Source: Flavobacterium poyangense
GTDB lineage: Bacteria > Bacteroidota > Bacteroidia > Flavobacteriales > Flavobacteriaceae
Reading direction: 5' to 3'
Length of the DNA stretch: 64,000 bases
Assembly: GCF_011751075.1 (NCBI RefSeq)
Contig: NZ_JAALLN010000012.1
Location: 1-64,000, forward strand
Positions 16,928 to 25,621 of the stretch are shown here, in pieces (within the stretch, counting starts at the first letter, position 1; each line of letters starts with the position of its first letter). Both the position numbers and the translations under genes were made by a program. The notes below the pieces were generated by a model. The model searched no databases, was not told where the DNA came from, and saw only the letters and a program-made list of their open reading frames with translations.

Positions 16928-17815
16928 TCAATCAAATAAATCAGAAGAAAGATAGCGATCACCGCGATCACAGATTACAGCTACAACTACTCCGGATTCT
17001 AATTGTTCTGCAATTTTTAAAGCTACGGCCACAGAACCTCCGCTGCTCATTCCTGCAAAAACACCTTCTTCAAGAGCTAGACGTTTGGTCATTTGACGGG
17101 CTTCTTCTTCACTTACATCAATAACGGTATCTACTTTTGAAGCATCAAAAATTTTAGGTAAGTATTCTTCCGGCCATTTACGAATACCCGGAATTTGCGA
17201 TCCGTCGCTTGGTTGTGCACCTATAATCTGAATGGCTTGGTTCTTTTCTTTGAGATAAGTCGAAGTTCCAATGATTGTTCCGGTTGTTCCCATTGCAGAA
17301 ACGAAATGAGTTACTGTTCCTTCCGTATCATTCCAGATTTCAGGCCCTGTGGTTTTATAATGTGCTTTCCAGTTGTCGTCGTTAGCAAATTGATTTAACA
17401 TCAAATAACCGCCTTCTGCGACTTTTTTGTCGGCATAGTCACGTGAACCGATAATTCCTTCGCTGGCGGGTGTTAAAATTACTGTAGCGCCATATGCACG
17501 CATGGTTTGAGTTCGTTCTTTTGTAGAATCTTCCGGTAGTATTAATTCAATTTCTATTTGAAATAATTGGGCAATCATCGCTAACGCAATTCCGGTATTG
17601 CCACTCGTGGCTTCAATTAGTTTGTCCCCTTTTTTGATATCGCCTCTCTCAAGTGCCGATGCGATCATATTGTAAGCGGCTCTGTCTTTTACGCTTCCGC
17701 CCGGATTATTTCCTTCTAATTTTAATAGCAGTTTTACATTTTTATTCTTAACCAAATTGACTGTTTCCATCAATGGTGTATTTCCAATTAGGTTTAGCAG
17801 TTTCTGTGGACCCAT
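16928..17815 (-). CDS. cysM: Cysteine synthase B (O-acetylserine sulfhydrylase)
   Basis: A PLP-dependent enzyme that makes cysteine from O-acetylserine and sulfide (or thiosulfate, for CysM). The 295-residue protein has the PLP lysine in NPGGSVKDRAA (Lys43), the phosphate loop TSGNTG at 70-75 with GTTGTIIGTS further on, and ends in DRYLSSDLFD, a CysM-type tail. The length is the short form typical of CysM. It starts 1 nt after the stop of the serine acetyltransferase gene, so both steps of cysteine synthesis are co-expressed. Confidence 0.94.
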   Translation of the reverse strand: MGPQKLLNLIGNTPLMETVNLVKNKNVKLLLKLEGNNPGGSVKDRAAYNMIASALERGDIKKGDKLIEATSGNTGIALAMIAQLFQIEIELILPEDSTKERTQTMRAYGATVILTPASEGIIGSRDYADKKVAEGGYLMLNQFANDDNWKAHYKTTGPEIWNDTEGTVTHFVSAMGTTGTIIGTSTYLKEKNQAIQIIGAQPSDGSQIPGIRKWPEEYLPKIFDASKVDTVIDVSEEEARQMTKRLALEEGVFAGMSSGGSVAVALKIAEQLESGVVVAVICDRGDRYLSSDLFD

Positions 17816-17816
17816 A

Positions 17817-18674
17817 TTATCTTTTTTCTTTTATTTTAATTTCTGTAGTGGTGGTATTTGTTACGATAGAATCGGCAGGAATCGATTTGGTAATCCAGGC
17901 ATTTCCTCCTACGATACTGTTTTTACCAATAACGGTTTCTCCTCCTAAAATGGTAGCATTTGCATAAATGCAAACATTTTTCTCAACCGTAGGATGTCGT
18001 TTGGCGTTTTTCATTTCTTTGCTCACGCTCAAGGCTCCTAAAGTAACGCCCTGATAAATTTTTACATGTTTTTCGATAACGGTGGTCTCACCAATAACAA
18101 TACCGGTAGCATGATCGATAAAAAATGGTGAAGCAATAGTGGCACCGGCATGAATGTCGGTTCCGGTAATACGATGCGCATATTCACTCATTAATCTCGA
18201 GAAGAGCAGTAGGTCCATAAGATACAATTCGTGGCTTAATCGATAAATTGCAATGGCATAAAAGCCGGGATATGCCAGATAAACCTCATCGATACTATTT
18301 GACGCAGGATCGTTTTCTAAAATATATTCCGCGTCCTGATTTAGCTTTTCTAATACATGGGGAAGTTTTTCCAGAAAACGTTCCCAAATCGATTCGCATA
18401 AGTTTTCGGGCTTTTTGCAGGCCAGAATTGCAATTTCCTTAAATCGTATTTCCAGTTCCTTGATGCTTTGGTCTAAAGGAGCATTAGAATCAAAAAGAGT
18501 ATAAAAAAGCTTTTCTGTAAAGTCTTCTGTTTTGGTTTTGATCCCGTAATTGATATTCAAATGGCTTTTTAGCGCTCTTATATTTTGTATGATACGTTCT
18601 TTTGGCACAACTGTAAAATTGAATGAATATTTTTGAAGGCTTAAAAGTAAGGTGTTTTTTGGAAACAAAGGCAT
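17817..18674 (-). CDS. cysE: Serine O-acetyltransferase
   Basis: Transfers an acetyl group from acetyl-CoA to serine, making the substrate for the downstream CysM. The 285-residue protein has an N-terminal helical domain (to about 160) and a left-handed beta-helix of hexapeptide repeats with the catalytic-site sequence TGTDIHAGATIASPFFIDHATGIVIGE, including the active-site histidine of FFIDH. The long helical part and Bacteroidota setting fit the EpsC-like branch of CysE. The gene order cysE-cysM with a 1 nt gap is a two-gene operon. Confidence 0.94.
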   Translation of the reverse strand: MPLFPKNTLLLSLQKYSFNFTVVPKERIIQNIRALKSHLNINYGIKTKTEDFTEKLFYTLFDSNAPLDQSIKELEIRFKEIAILACKKPENLCESIWERFLEKLPHVLEKLNQDAEYILENDPASNSIDEVYLAYPGFYAIAIYRLSHELYLMDLLLFSRLMSEYAHRITGTDIHAGATIASPFFIDHATGIVIGETTVIEKHVKIYQGVTLGALSVSKEMKNAKRHPTVEKNVCIYANATILGGETVIGKNSIVGGNAWITKSIPADSIVTNTTTTEIKIKEKR

Positions 18675-18940
18675 GATTTAACTAAAGAAATTTCGTTTCG
18701 CGGCGTCTATTTGTGATAAATAAAGAAAAGGAGCAACTGAGATTTTTTGCCACGAATTGCCCGAATTTTCACGAATTATTTTTTTTTAACTTCTAAATAA
18801 TCCCTTTCATCTATGATAAAAAGTTTTAGCCACAGATTTCACAGATTAAAAAGATTTCCTTTAGTTTTCTTGTTGCTGCTTAGCAATCGGTTTTATATTA
18901 ATGAGTTAAATGCTTAAATTAGCAGGTAAAACTCATTAAA
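18675..18940. other. Divergent intergenic region with dispersed repeat fragments
   Basis: This 266-bp spacer separates cysE from a divergent gene. It contains 'gccacgaattgcccgaattttcacgaatt' near 18750-18778 and 'agccacagatttcacagatt' near 18828-18847, both of common flavobacterial intergenic repeat types. No gene and no clear hairpin were seen. Confidence 0.55.
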
Positions 18941-19642
18941 ATGAAAAACAATCCGACTTTTAAAAGTGCTATTTCTAATTTGTCTTTTCCGGTGAAGGAA
19001 AAAATCTCTGGAAAATCGATTCATGACCCTATTTTAGGGCTTATTGTAAAAGATCATCCTTCTTTTTGCGACAGTGATTTTATAGCGGTTAAAGAGTTGA
19101 ATGCGTACCGCCAGAAATACATATCGAACTATTTATCTACTGAAATTGGAGCGCTTTCTGATCTTGAAAAGAATGTTTTTGAATCGCTAAAAGATGATAA
19201 ATCGATAGTGAGTACCGTTGAAGATGAGGATGAGACGAGAAACTTTGGTCAAAAAATAGCTGATAAAGTGGCTGATTTTGGGGGTAGTTGGACGTTTATA
19301 ATCTCGTTTTTGCTTTTCATCATCATTTGGATTGGGTTGAATGTTTGGATACTGGTGAATAAAGGTTTTGATCCTTATCCATTTATTTTGCTCAATTTGA
19401 TTTTGTCTTGTATTGCAGCATTGCAGGCTCCGGTAATTATGATGAGTCAGAATCGTCAGGAGGAGAAAGATAGAAATCGTGCCAAAAAAGATTATATGAT
19501 TAATTTAAAATCGGAATTGGAAATTAGAATGATCCACGACAAAATTGATCATTTGATTATGCATCAGCAACAAGAGTTGATCGAAATTCAGAAAGTGCAA
19601 ATCGAAATGATGGATGATATTCTGAGTCAGATTAAAAAATAA
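18941..19642 (+). CDS. DUF1003 family membrane protein
   Basis: A 233-residue protein with two adjacent membrane spans (about 116-136 and 147-167), preceded by a soluble N-terminal part and followed by a charged helical tail (QNRQEEKDRNRAKKDYM onward) likely to form a coiled coil. The segment from GGSWTFIISF through ALQAPVIMMSQNRQ is the DUF1003 signature. No biochemical role is known. It stands alone, divergent from cysE. Confidence 0.88.
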   Translation: MKNNPTFKSAISNLSFPVKEKISGKSIHDPILGLIVKDHPSFCDSDFIAVKELNAYRQKYISNYLSTEIGALSDLEKNVFESLKDDKSIVSTVEDEDETRNFGQKIADKVADFGGSWTFIISFLLFIIIWIGLNVWILVNKGFDPYPFILLNLILSCIAALQAPVIMMSQNRQEEKDRNRAKKDYMINLKSELEIRMIHDKIDHLIMHQQQELIEIQKVQIEMMDDILSQIKK

Positions 19643-19662
19643 TTTAGTTCAGGAAGATCGAA

Positions 19663-19941
19663 TTAAAAGTGTTTGTACCAATATCCGATAACCATGAAAA
19701 GTGCATTTAGGATTCCAGAAATCCAAAGCAGTTTAGTGTAGTTTTTTGATTTGTTCAGAAAATATAAAAGTACAAAACCTAAAAAAAGAAGGGTAGAATA
19801 GAGTGCCGGATACATCTCAAAAGCGGCTAAAAACTCACCCTTAAAAAGTAAGAATAAAGCACGTTGAAAACCACAGCCCAAACAGTCAATTCCAAAAAAA
19901 GTTTTAAAGGGGCAGGGTAACATAAATTGTTCTAAATTCAT
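19663..19941 (-). CDS. DUF2752 family small membrane protein
   Basis: A 92-residue protein with the family signature near the N-terminus, CPFKTFFGIDCLGCGFQRA (Cys10, Cys20, Cys23), then two or three hydrophobic spans. Function unknown. It converges on the DUF1003 gene with 20 nt between the stop codons. Confidence 0.85.
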   Translation of the reverse strand: MNLEQFMLPCPFKTFFGIDCLGCGFQRALFLLFKGEFLAAFEMYPALYSTLLFLGFVLLYFLNKSKNYTKLLWISGILNALFMVIGYWYKHF

Positions 19942-20046
19942 GGGTTTTAATTTTTACAATTTTACAAAAAATATATGATAATGTTTCCGGAGGTGAGAAC
20001 TGCTATTTTAAAGTTTCTTACTTTTGATTTCTTATTATTTGAAAAT

Positions 20047-20232
20047 ATGAAAGCTTTTAAAATTTTAATAATGATACTCGCCATTTCGGTTGCCTTATAT
20101 GAGCAGGTTTCGGCAGAGAAAAATATCTATATCATGATAATTGCCATTGTGGTTTTCATGTATGGAATGATGCAGTTGAGCGCAAAAACACCAAGTAAAA
20201 ACCAGGATAAAGAAGAAGAAGATGTTAGTTAA
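20047..20232 (+). CDS. Short two-span membrane protein upstream of the Smr-domain gene
   Basis: Starting at MKAFKILIM (20047) gives 61 residues. The longer frame from 19975 adds 24 residues without clear character. There are two hydrophobic spans and an acidic Lys/Glu/Asp tail. The last 11 nt overlap the start of the Smr-domain gene at 20222, so the two are coupled. Family unknown to me; the coupling and normal codon use support a real gene. Confidence 0.65.
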   Translation: MKAFKILIMILAISVALYEQVSAEKNIYIMIIAIVVFMYGMMQLSAKTPSKNQDKEEEDVS

Positions 20233-20773
20233 AGGAGATAAGGTTTCCGTTTTGGATGAAGCCATAAACGGAGTAGTGGTTTCGGTTAAAAACAAAGAGG
20301 TTTTGATTGAAACAGAGGATGGTTTTATGATGACTTTTTTTGTCAATGAATTACTTAAAATTCAGGATTCCAGTAATTTAATGAATTCTATTAAAAGAAT
20401 TAATTTAGATGAAGTTGTGAAAGAGAAAACGGAGCCAAAACCGAGGAGTTTTGTGAAAGAACGCAAAGATAAACGTGAAATTGCAGCTCCTGAATTTGAT
20501 TTGCATATCGAAAAACTGGTTCCAAACAAACGTGGGATGTCGAATTATGATATTTTAACTTTGCAAACGGAGACAGCAAAAAGACACATTGAGTTTGCGA
20601 TTAGAAATCGAATTCCGAAGATTGTTTTTATTCACGGAGTTGGCGAAGGAATTCTGAAATCCGAACTTGATTTTTTGTTGGGTCGATATGACGGAATAGA
20701 TTTTAAGGATGCCAATTATCAAAAATATGGCTTAGGAGCAACAGAAGTTTATTTTAAGCAAAATAACAAATAA
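20222..20773 (+). CDS. Smr-domain protein (MutS2-like C-terminal domain)
   Basis: A 183-residue soluble protein. An N-terminal small beta domain (about 1-45, KGDKVSVLDEAINGVV) resembles the SH3-like part found ahead of Smr domains in Bacteroidota. The Smr domain covers about 90-180 with DLH at 93-95 and HGVGEG at 138-143, the residues expected for the nuclease or nucleic-acid-binding site. It lacks the MutS ATPase, so this is a stand-alone Smr protein rather than MutS2. Confidence 0.87.
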   Translation: MLVKGDKVSVLDEAINGVVVSVKNKEVLIETEDGFMMTFFVNELLKIQDSSNLMNSIKRINLDEVVKEKTEPKPRSFVKERKDKREIAAPEFDLHIEKLVPNKRGMSNYDILTLQTETAKRHIEFAIRNRIPKIVFIHGVGEGILKSELDFLLGRYDGIDFKDANYQKYGLGATEVYFKQNNK

Positions 20774-20811
20774 GGTATTTTTTTGAACGAAAACAGCTTT
20801 GATTTAAGCAT

Positions 20812-20877
20812 AAAAAAAACACCCATTCTCACTCTAATTCAATAATTAAATTAGTTCTGAGAATGGGTGTTTTTTTG
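20812..20877. terminator. Bidirectional terminator between Smr gene and lipoprotein gene
   Basis: Arms acacccattctc and gagaatgggtgt, with further pairing toward the loop, are flanked by A8 and T8 runs. It lies about 40 nt past the Smr gene stop and about 55 nt past the stop of the convergent lipoprotein gene, so it can serve both. Confidence 0.85.
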
Positions 20878-20932
20878 TAGGATAAAATAGCTTTTATAAA
20901 ACTTGAAAAAAAGCTGAAATTAAAGCGGGTTA

Positions 20933-21910
20933 TTATTTGTTAGTATACATTTCACCTATTAAATAACTGGTGCCTAAATTAAACTCGTTGTTTAATTTTT
21001 TTAATGTAGTATTTTTTAGTCTGATAGTATGTTTGAATTTATTCTCTCCAAAAGTAGTGGTTGTTACTTCTATAATACCGCTTTTGTCAGGTACACCGGT
21101 AACACCTGCCCAGGTTTCTTTTAGTATCGGAGTAGTAGGGATAGTTGTTTGACAAAAATAGGCATCAGTAACAGCACTACCACTAAAAACTCTATATAGC
21201 AGTTTGTTTTTATCCGTGCCGATTAATCCTGTTCTTGGGGCATTTAAGGGAGTTACTTCATTTTTAATTAAGTTAGATTCAATAGCGTCAATTGTCATGG
21301 TTGAATTATCATTGTACGTATAAACTTGTTTTGAATCAGTACATTGCTTAACCTCTTTGGAAAAGACTAAATTCGGTGCCGAAACAGTCACTATGTATTC
21401 ACCAAAAAAGACTTCCGGTTGTGTAATGTCTAAACTGGATACATTATAAGTAATGTTTTTAACGGTAATACTGTGTGTGTATCCTGTAATTGTGGTCGCG
21501 CCAGTGGTCGCGTTTGGTGGTGATACCTGAGCTGTAGTTGCAATTTCGATAATTCCGGATTTTGCAAACCACTCGTTAATAACATTTGGTGTTGTTGGAG
21601 GGATGAGATCACAAATGTTTGATACCGCTACAGGTCCGTTGTAACTTCTGTAAAAGAATTTGTAACGGCTGTTATCAATGTTGTACGTTCTTGGAGAACC
21701 TTCAAGTGTAGGCTCATTTTGCAAAGTGTTGGGATCCAGTTGTAATAATAAGGATTCCTGGCTTTTAATTTTATAAAGCAGTTTATTAGTAGTTGCGTCA
21801 CAAGTAGCAGACTTAATATTCTTAAAGTCTAATGTCTCAACAGTTATATCGCCATCATCGCAGCCATTTAATAAAAGAGCGAATAAGAGAAGGCATGCAT
21901 ATTTTTTCAT
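20933..21910 (-). CDS. Lipoprotein with two internal repeats, unknown function
   Basis: A 325-residue lipoprotein (LLNGC, Cys17, then DDGD). The mature protein is built of two related halves, about 35-160 and 195-308. Each has NE...PL/TLxG/NxPRT, then an R/Y-rich strand (YKFFYRSYNG / KLLYRVFSG), Cys-x4-PTTP (ICDLIPPTTP at about 99-108; FCQTTIPTTP at about 252-261), a SGIIE(I/V)xTT strand and a final HxIxxKN strand. The Cys-x4-PTTP string also occurs in the lipoprotein at 13070-13612. I do not recognise the family; a beta-sandwich surface protein seems likely. Confidence 0.8.
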   Translation of the reverse strand: MKKYACLLLFALLLNGCDDGDITVETLDFKNIKSATCDATTNKLLYKIKSQESLLLQLDPNTLQNEPTLEGSPRTYNIDNSRYKFFYRSYNGPVAVSNICDLIPPTTPNVINEWFAKSGIIEIATTAQVSPPNATTGATTITGYTHSITVKNITYNVSSLDITQPEVFFGEYIVTVSAPNLVFSKEVKQCTDSKQVYTYNDNSTMTIDAIESNLIKNEVTPLNAPRTGLIGTDKNKLLYRVFSGSAVTDAYFCQTTIPTTPILKETWAGVTGVPDKSGIIEVTTTTFGENKFKHTIRLKNTTLKKLNNEFNLGTSYLIGEMYTNK

Positions 21911-21996
21911 CGTAATTTTATTTGGGTCAAAAATAGTGAAAAAATTGGCAATTGATATTTAAGATTTCACAATTGATATTTCATAACTTTGTCCTA

Positions 21997-23121
21997 ATGA
22001 AAAAAGTATATCTCGATAACGCCTCTACAACCGCAATGCGCGCTGAAGTTATTCAGGAAATGACAAAAGTTATGTCCGATGATTTTGGTAATCCTTCTTC
22101 AACTCACAGCTTTGGACGAAACGGTAAAACAATTCTGGAGCTTTCCAGAAAAAGTATTGCCAAATACCTAAACTGCTCTGCACAGGAAATCATTTTTACC
22201 TCAGGAGGAACTGAGGCTAATAATTGGATCCTGCGTTCTGCAGTGAAGGATCTTAAGATGGAGCGTATCATTACGACCAAAATAGAGCACCATGCTGTTT
22301 TGCATACTGCCTTGGCTTTACAGGCAGAGTATACTATTCAGGTTGATTATGTAAAAGTCAATCCGGATGGTAGTATTGATTTGACTCATTTGTCCAATTT
22401 ATTAGCTGAAGAAAAAAAGACAATCGTAAGTTTAATGCATGTAAATAATGAAACCGGAACAATCCTGGATCTGGATAGGGTAAGTGTTATTTGCAAGCAA
22501 TACAACGCTTTGTTTCATTCTGATACGGTGCAATCTATAAGTAAAACTGAAATAGACCTGCAAAAAACGCCTGTTGATTTTATTTTAGCAAGTGCGCATA
22601 AATTTCACGGACCCAAAGGAGTTGGATTTGCTTTTATTCGAAGAAATTCGGGATTGCAACCTTCTATTTTTGGGGGAGAACAGGAAAAGGGGCTTCGGGC
22701 AGGGACAGAAGCGGTACATCAAATAGCCGGAATGGCAAAAGCTTTAGCGCTCTCCTATGAAAACCTGGATCAGGAAAGAAAATACATTACAGACTTAAAA
22801 ACGTACCTTATTGAACAGCTTGGAATTCATTTCCAGGGCTTTAGAATCAATGGTAAAAAAGATGATTTTTATAATATCATCAATATTATTCTTCCTTTTT
22901 CTTCAGATAAAACGGCAATGCTACTGTTTAACTTAGATATGAAAGGAATTGCAGTTTCCAGAGGAAGTGCCTGTCAATCGGGAAGTATTAAACCTTCTCA
23001 TGTTCTGAAAGAAATGCTTTCGGAGGAAGATTTAAAATTGCCTAATCTTCGAATTTCATTTAGTCATTACAATACTAAAGAAGATATTGATTGGTTGATT
23101 GAGAGTTTGGGGGCTATTTAA
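21997..23121 (+). CDS. Cysteine desulfurase family aminotransferase (NifS/IscS-like)
   Basis: A PLP enzyme that takes sulfur from cysteine for Fe-S cluster or tRNA thiolation. Starting at MKKVYLDNAS (21997) gives 374 residues; the longer frame from 21952 adds an unlikely leader. The PLP lysine is in SAHKFHGPKG (Lys202) and the catalytic cysteine in SRGSACQSG (Cys326). It is a class V aminotransferase of the short-loop group. No iscU or suf gene is adjacent, so its sulfur acceptor is unclear. Confidence 0.93.
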   Translation: MKKVYLDNASTTAMRAEVIQEMTKVMSDDFGNPSSTHSFGRNGKTILELSRKSIAKYLNCSAQEIIFTSGGTEANNWILRSAVKDLKMERIITTKIEHHAVLHTALALQAEYTIQVDYVKVNPDGSIDLTHLSNLLAEEKKTIVSLMHVNNETGTILDLDRVSVICKQYNALFHSDTVQSISKTEIDLQKTPVDFILASAHKFHGPKGVGFAFIRRNSGLQPSIFGGEQEKGLRAGTEAVHQIAGMAKALALSYENLDQERKYITDLKTYLIEQLGIHFQGFRINGKKDDFYNIINIILPFSSDKTAMLLFNLDMKGIAVSRGSACQSGSIKPSHVLKEMLSEEDLKLPNLRISFSHYNTKEDIDWLIESLGAI

Positions 23122-23426
23122 GTTTCTGAGGTGTTAAGTTTCTGAGTTTTTAGGTTCAGAGGTTCAGAGCGGCAAAGGTTTAAAGGTTTAAACGCAAGGT
23201 GAGCTAAGTTTTACGCAAGGAATCGCAAAGTTTTTCACGCAGATTTGGCAGATTTATTTAGATTGTTTTATCGCAACAGCTAAACAAACATATCAGCTAA
23301 ATCTACGTGAAAAAATACTTGCTAAATATAGGATCCCGCAAAGATTATGCGTAAAACTTTGCGAACTTTGCGATCAGCATAAGCAGAAATCCTTGTGATC
23401 CTTGCGGTTAAATCGCAGTAAAGGTG
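23122..23426. repeat. Intergenic imperfect inverted repeat of 'cgcaag/tttgcg' units
   Basis: No gene. The left half carries 'gtttaaacgcaaggtgagc', 'tacgcaaggaatcgcaaag' and 'tcacgcagatttggcagattta'. The right half carries the approximate complements, 'aaatctacgtgaaaaa', 'cgcaaagattatgcgtaaaac' and 'ccttgcggtt'. Together they form a loose palindrome of about 260 bp. A 'tttctgaggtgttaagtttctgag' fragment is at the left end. All are dispersed intergenic repeat types. Confidence 0.65.
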
Positions 23427-23999
23427 CTATTTACGAATCACTTTTACCTGAGAATCATTTGTTAGTTTGATAATGGTAGAAGGTTTTCCGGCAACTTTAT
23501 CCTGATTTAATTTTACCACATAGTCAACACCGTTTACAATTTCGGGATTGATGTCTTTGAAAGCAATTGGTGTTGGCTGTCCTGAGATATTTGCAGAAGT
23601 AGACACCAATGGTTTTTTCATTCGCTCTAATAATTTGAAGCAAAATGGCTCTTTTACCAGACGAATTCCAAGCGAATTATCGGCTGCAATTATATTTGGC
23701 GCAACATTTCTTGGTTCGTCTAAAATTAATGTAGTTGGTTTTTCAGACAAATCCAAAAGCTGCCAGGCCACTTCGGGAATATTTTTAAAAACGTTGTACA
23801 TCATTTTTTCGCCATTCATCAAAACAATCATACTTTGCGTTTCTGCACGTTGTTTGAGTTTGTATATTTTGGCAACTGCTTCCGGATTTGTTGCATCACA
23901 ACCAATTCCCCAAACCGTATCGGTAGGGTAAAGGATGATTCCGCCTTCTTTAATAACTTCGTAAGCGTTGATTATTTCCTGATTTATATCCTGACTCAT
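23427..23999 (-). CDS. L-threonylcarbamoyladenylate synthase family protein (Sua5/YciO/YrdC)
   Basis: Makes threonylcarbamoyl-AMP from threonine, bicarbonate and ATP, the first step of t6A tRNA modification. The 190-residue protein is the single-domain YrdC form, with the basic nucleotide-binding cavity residues in YPTDTVWGIGCDA, IYKLKQRAETQSMI, and the KPLVSTSANISGQPT segment. It lacks the C-terminal Sua5 extension. It is followed on the same strand by no related gene. Confidence 0.92.
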   Translation of the reverse strand: MSQDINQEIINAYEVIKEGGIILYPTDTVWGIGCDATNPEAVAKIYKLKQRAETQSMIVLMNGEKMMYNVFKNIPEVAWQLLDLSEKPTTLILDEPRNVAPNIIAADNSLGIRLVKEPFCFKLLERMKKPLVSTSANISGQPTPIAFKDINPEIVNGVDYVVKLNQDKVAGKPSTIIKLTNDSQVKVIRK

Positions 24000-24051
24000 A
24001 ATAGAAGAATTTTACGTGGTAACTTAGGTATTGCTTAAAAGCACTATTGTT

Positions 24052-25128
24052 TTAAGCGGTTAGTTTATTAATAATAGCAACAATCTTTTCGAGCTCAAGG
24101 GTAGAAAGACCAACATATAAAGGCAGGCAAACTACTCGTGAAGCGATAGATTCTGATATCGGCATTATAGCGCCATCAGTATACGTAATGGTGTTTAAGG
24201 AAGGATAGAAATAACGTCTTGGTATAATGTCTTCCTGTGCTAATGCTTCCTGAACATTTAATAAGACTGCTTCAGATTCAAAAAGTAAAGGGTAATAACT
24301 ATGATTCCATACTGTATTTTCTCTGATTTTTATGCTTTTAAGATTTTTGAAGTTCAAATGGCTGGTGTAAAAATCAGTTACCTTTTTTCTTTCGGCGATA
24401 ATATGCTCCATATACGGAAAAAGTGCTAGTCCCATTGCGGATTGCAATTCTGAGATTTTAGCATTAATTCCAAGTCCGTGAAAGGCTAATGGTCCATTAT
24501 GTCCAAAATTATGGCTGTAAAACAATTGATGCTGTGTGGCGTCGTCATTACAGAACATGGCGCCACCTTCTCCGGTATGAAACAATTTGGTAGCATGAAA
24601 GCTACAAGTGCTCACATCTCCAAAATTAAATACTGATTGGTTGTTGTATGTAACGCCAAAACAATGTGCGGCATCATAAATGACTTTCAGATTGTGTTTT
24701 TTTGCTATAGCTTCTATGGCCTCAATATGACATGGGTTCCCAAAAACGTGAGTTGCCAGAATTGCTGTTGTTTTTGAAGTTATAGCTGCTTCAATTTTAG
24801 TTTCGTCTATGGTTAGGTATTCCGGATGTATATCCACAAAAACGGGTGTGCAATTTTCCCACACAATTGCTGCTGAAGTAGCGACATACGAAAAAGGAGT
24901 TGTGATTATTTCCCCTCCTTTGCCAAATAGTTTTAAGGCAATTTGTAGTGGTATTGTACCGTTGTTGGTAATGGTAATATGAGGAACATCGAGATATTTT
25001 TTCAGTGTATCTTCAAGTTCTAATGTCAGTTCACCACGATTTGTGAGCCAAACTTTATCCCAGGCACGCTTTAGATAAGAATTGTATTCTTCTTGTGGAG
25101 GTAGAAAAGTTTTGGTAACAGGAATCAT
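24052..25128 (-). CDS. DegT/DnrJ/EryC1/StrS sugar aminotransferase
   Basis: A 358-residue PLP enzyme that aminates nucleotide-linked keto-sugars. The PLP lysine is in SFHATKLFHTGEGG (Lys181), with the preceding YDAAHCFGV (Asp152 for the pyridine nitrogen). The pattern matches the branch including PglE and WecE/RffA, which make 4-amino-4,6-dideoxy sugars, but 3-amination cannot be excluded. It is divergent from an operon with an acyl carrier protein and a PglD-like acyltransferase, which fits making and then N-acylating an amino sugar. The 4,6-dehydratase that would supply the keto-sugar is not in this window. Confidence 0.92.
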   Translation of the reverse strand: MIPVTKTFLPPQEEYNSYLKRAWDKVWLTNRGELTLELEDTLKKYLDVPHITITNNGTIPLQIALKLFGKGGEIITTPFSYVATSAAIVWENCTPVFVDIHPEYLTIDETKIEAAITSKTTAILATHVFGNPCHIEAIEAIAKKHNLKVIYDAAHCFGVTYNNQSVFNFGDVSTCSFHATKLFHTGEGGAMFCNDDATQHQLFYSHNFGHNGPLAFHGLGINAKISELQSAMGLALFPYMEHIIAERKKVTDFYTSHLNFKNLKSIKIRENTVWNHSYYPLLFESEAVLLNVQEALAQEDIIPRRYFYPSLNTITYTDGAIMPISESIASRVVCLPLYVGLSTLELEKIVAIINKLTA

Positions 25129-25384
25129 TTTATTATGGATTTAGTAAGTTTAATTAACCTTTAAGGGTAAACTATTGTTATATTTGCGGGGTAAAAATAA
25201 CAAAAGAATGCTGATTTATCAGCATAAGTGGGAATTATAAAAAACAGAGTAATTAGAAGTAGTCCCGGATTCTCTGAAAAACAAGATTTTAAGAATGGTT
25301 TTCTTAAGATAAAATAAATAGCTGTCTTTTGCGCTTTTACAAAATTATAGAATAGAATAAAAACAAAATAAATTTAGGAATACT
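25129..25384 (+). promoter_or_regulatory. Divergent promoter region of the acyl-modification cassette
   Basis: This 256-bp spacer lies between the DegT aminotransferase and acyl carrier protein genes. A TATATTTG element at 25179-25186 on the plus strand would start a leader of about 190 nt ahead of the carrier protein gene. No good -33 element, JUMPstart-like site or riboswitch was recognised. Confidence 0.35.
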
Positions 25385-25615
25385 ATGGAAATCAGCGCTT
25401 TTTTGCAAAATTTTGCAGATCTTTTAGATGATACAGATGCAATATTAATTAAACAAGAAACTGTTTTTAGAGATTTAGAAGAATGGGATTCGTTGACCGC
25501 TTTGTCGTTAATAGCAATGGCTGATGAAGAATACGGAGTAAAATTGACGGGAGATGATATCAAATCTTCAAATTCATTAAATGATATCTTCGAAATAATC
25601 AAAAATAAAGGGTAA
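25385..25615 (+). CDS. Dedicated acyl carrier protein
   Basis: A 76-residue acidic four-helix protein with the phosphopantetheine attachment site EEWDSLTAL (Ser36). It is not the housekeeping AcpP, which would carry the DSLDTVEL string. It starts a tightly spaced operon: 6 nt to the first KASIII gene, then overlapping genes. In this context it likely holds the growing acyl chain that is later moved to a sugar. Confidence 0.92.
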   Translation: MEISAFLQNFADLLDDTDAILIKQETVFRDLEEWDSLTALSLIAMADEEYGVKLTGDDIKSSNSLNDIFEIIKNKG

Positions 25616-25621
25616 TTAAAA

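Noticed and set aside
23548..23931. 127-codon plus-strand frame inside the Sua5/YrdC gene
   Set aside because: It is antisense to a clear enzyme gene and has no independent features.
25129..25384. Riboswitch or JUMPstart element ahead of the acyl cassette
   Set aside because: No conserved riboswitch core or JUMPstart sequence could be identified; only a possible -7 element was seen.
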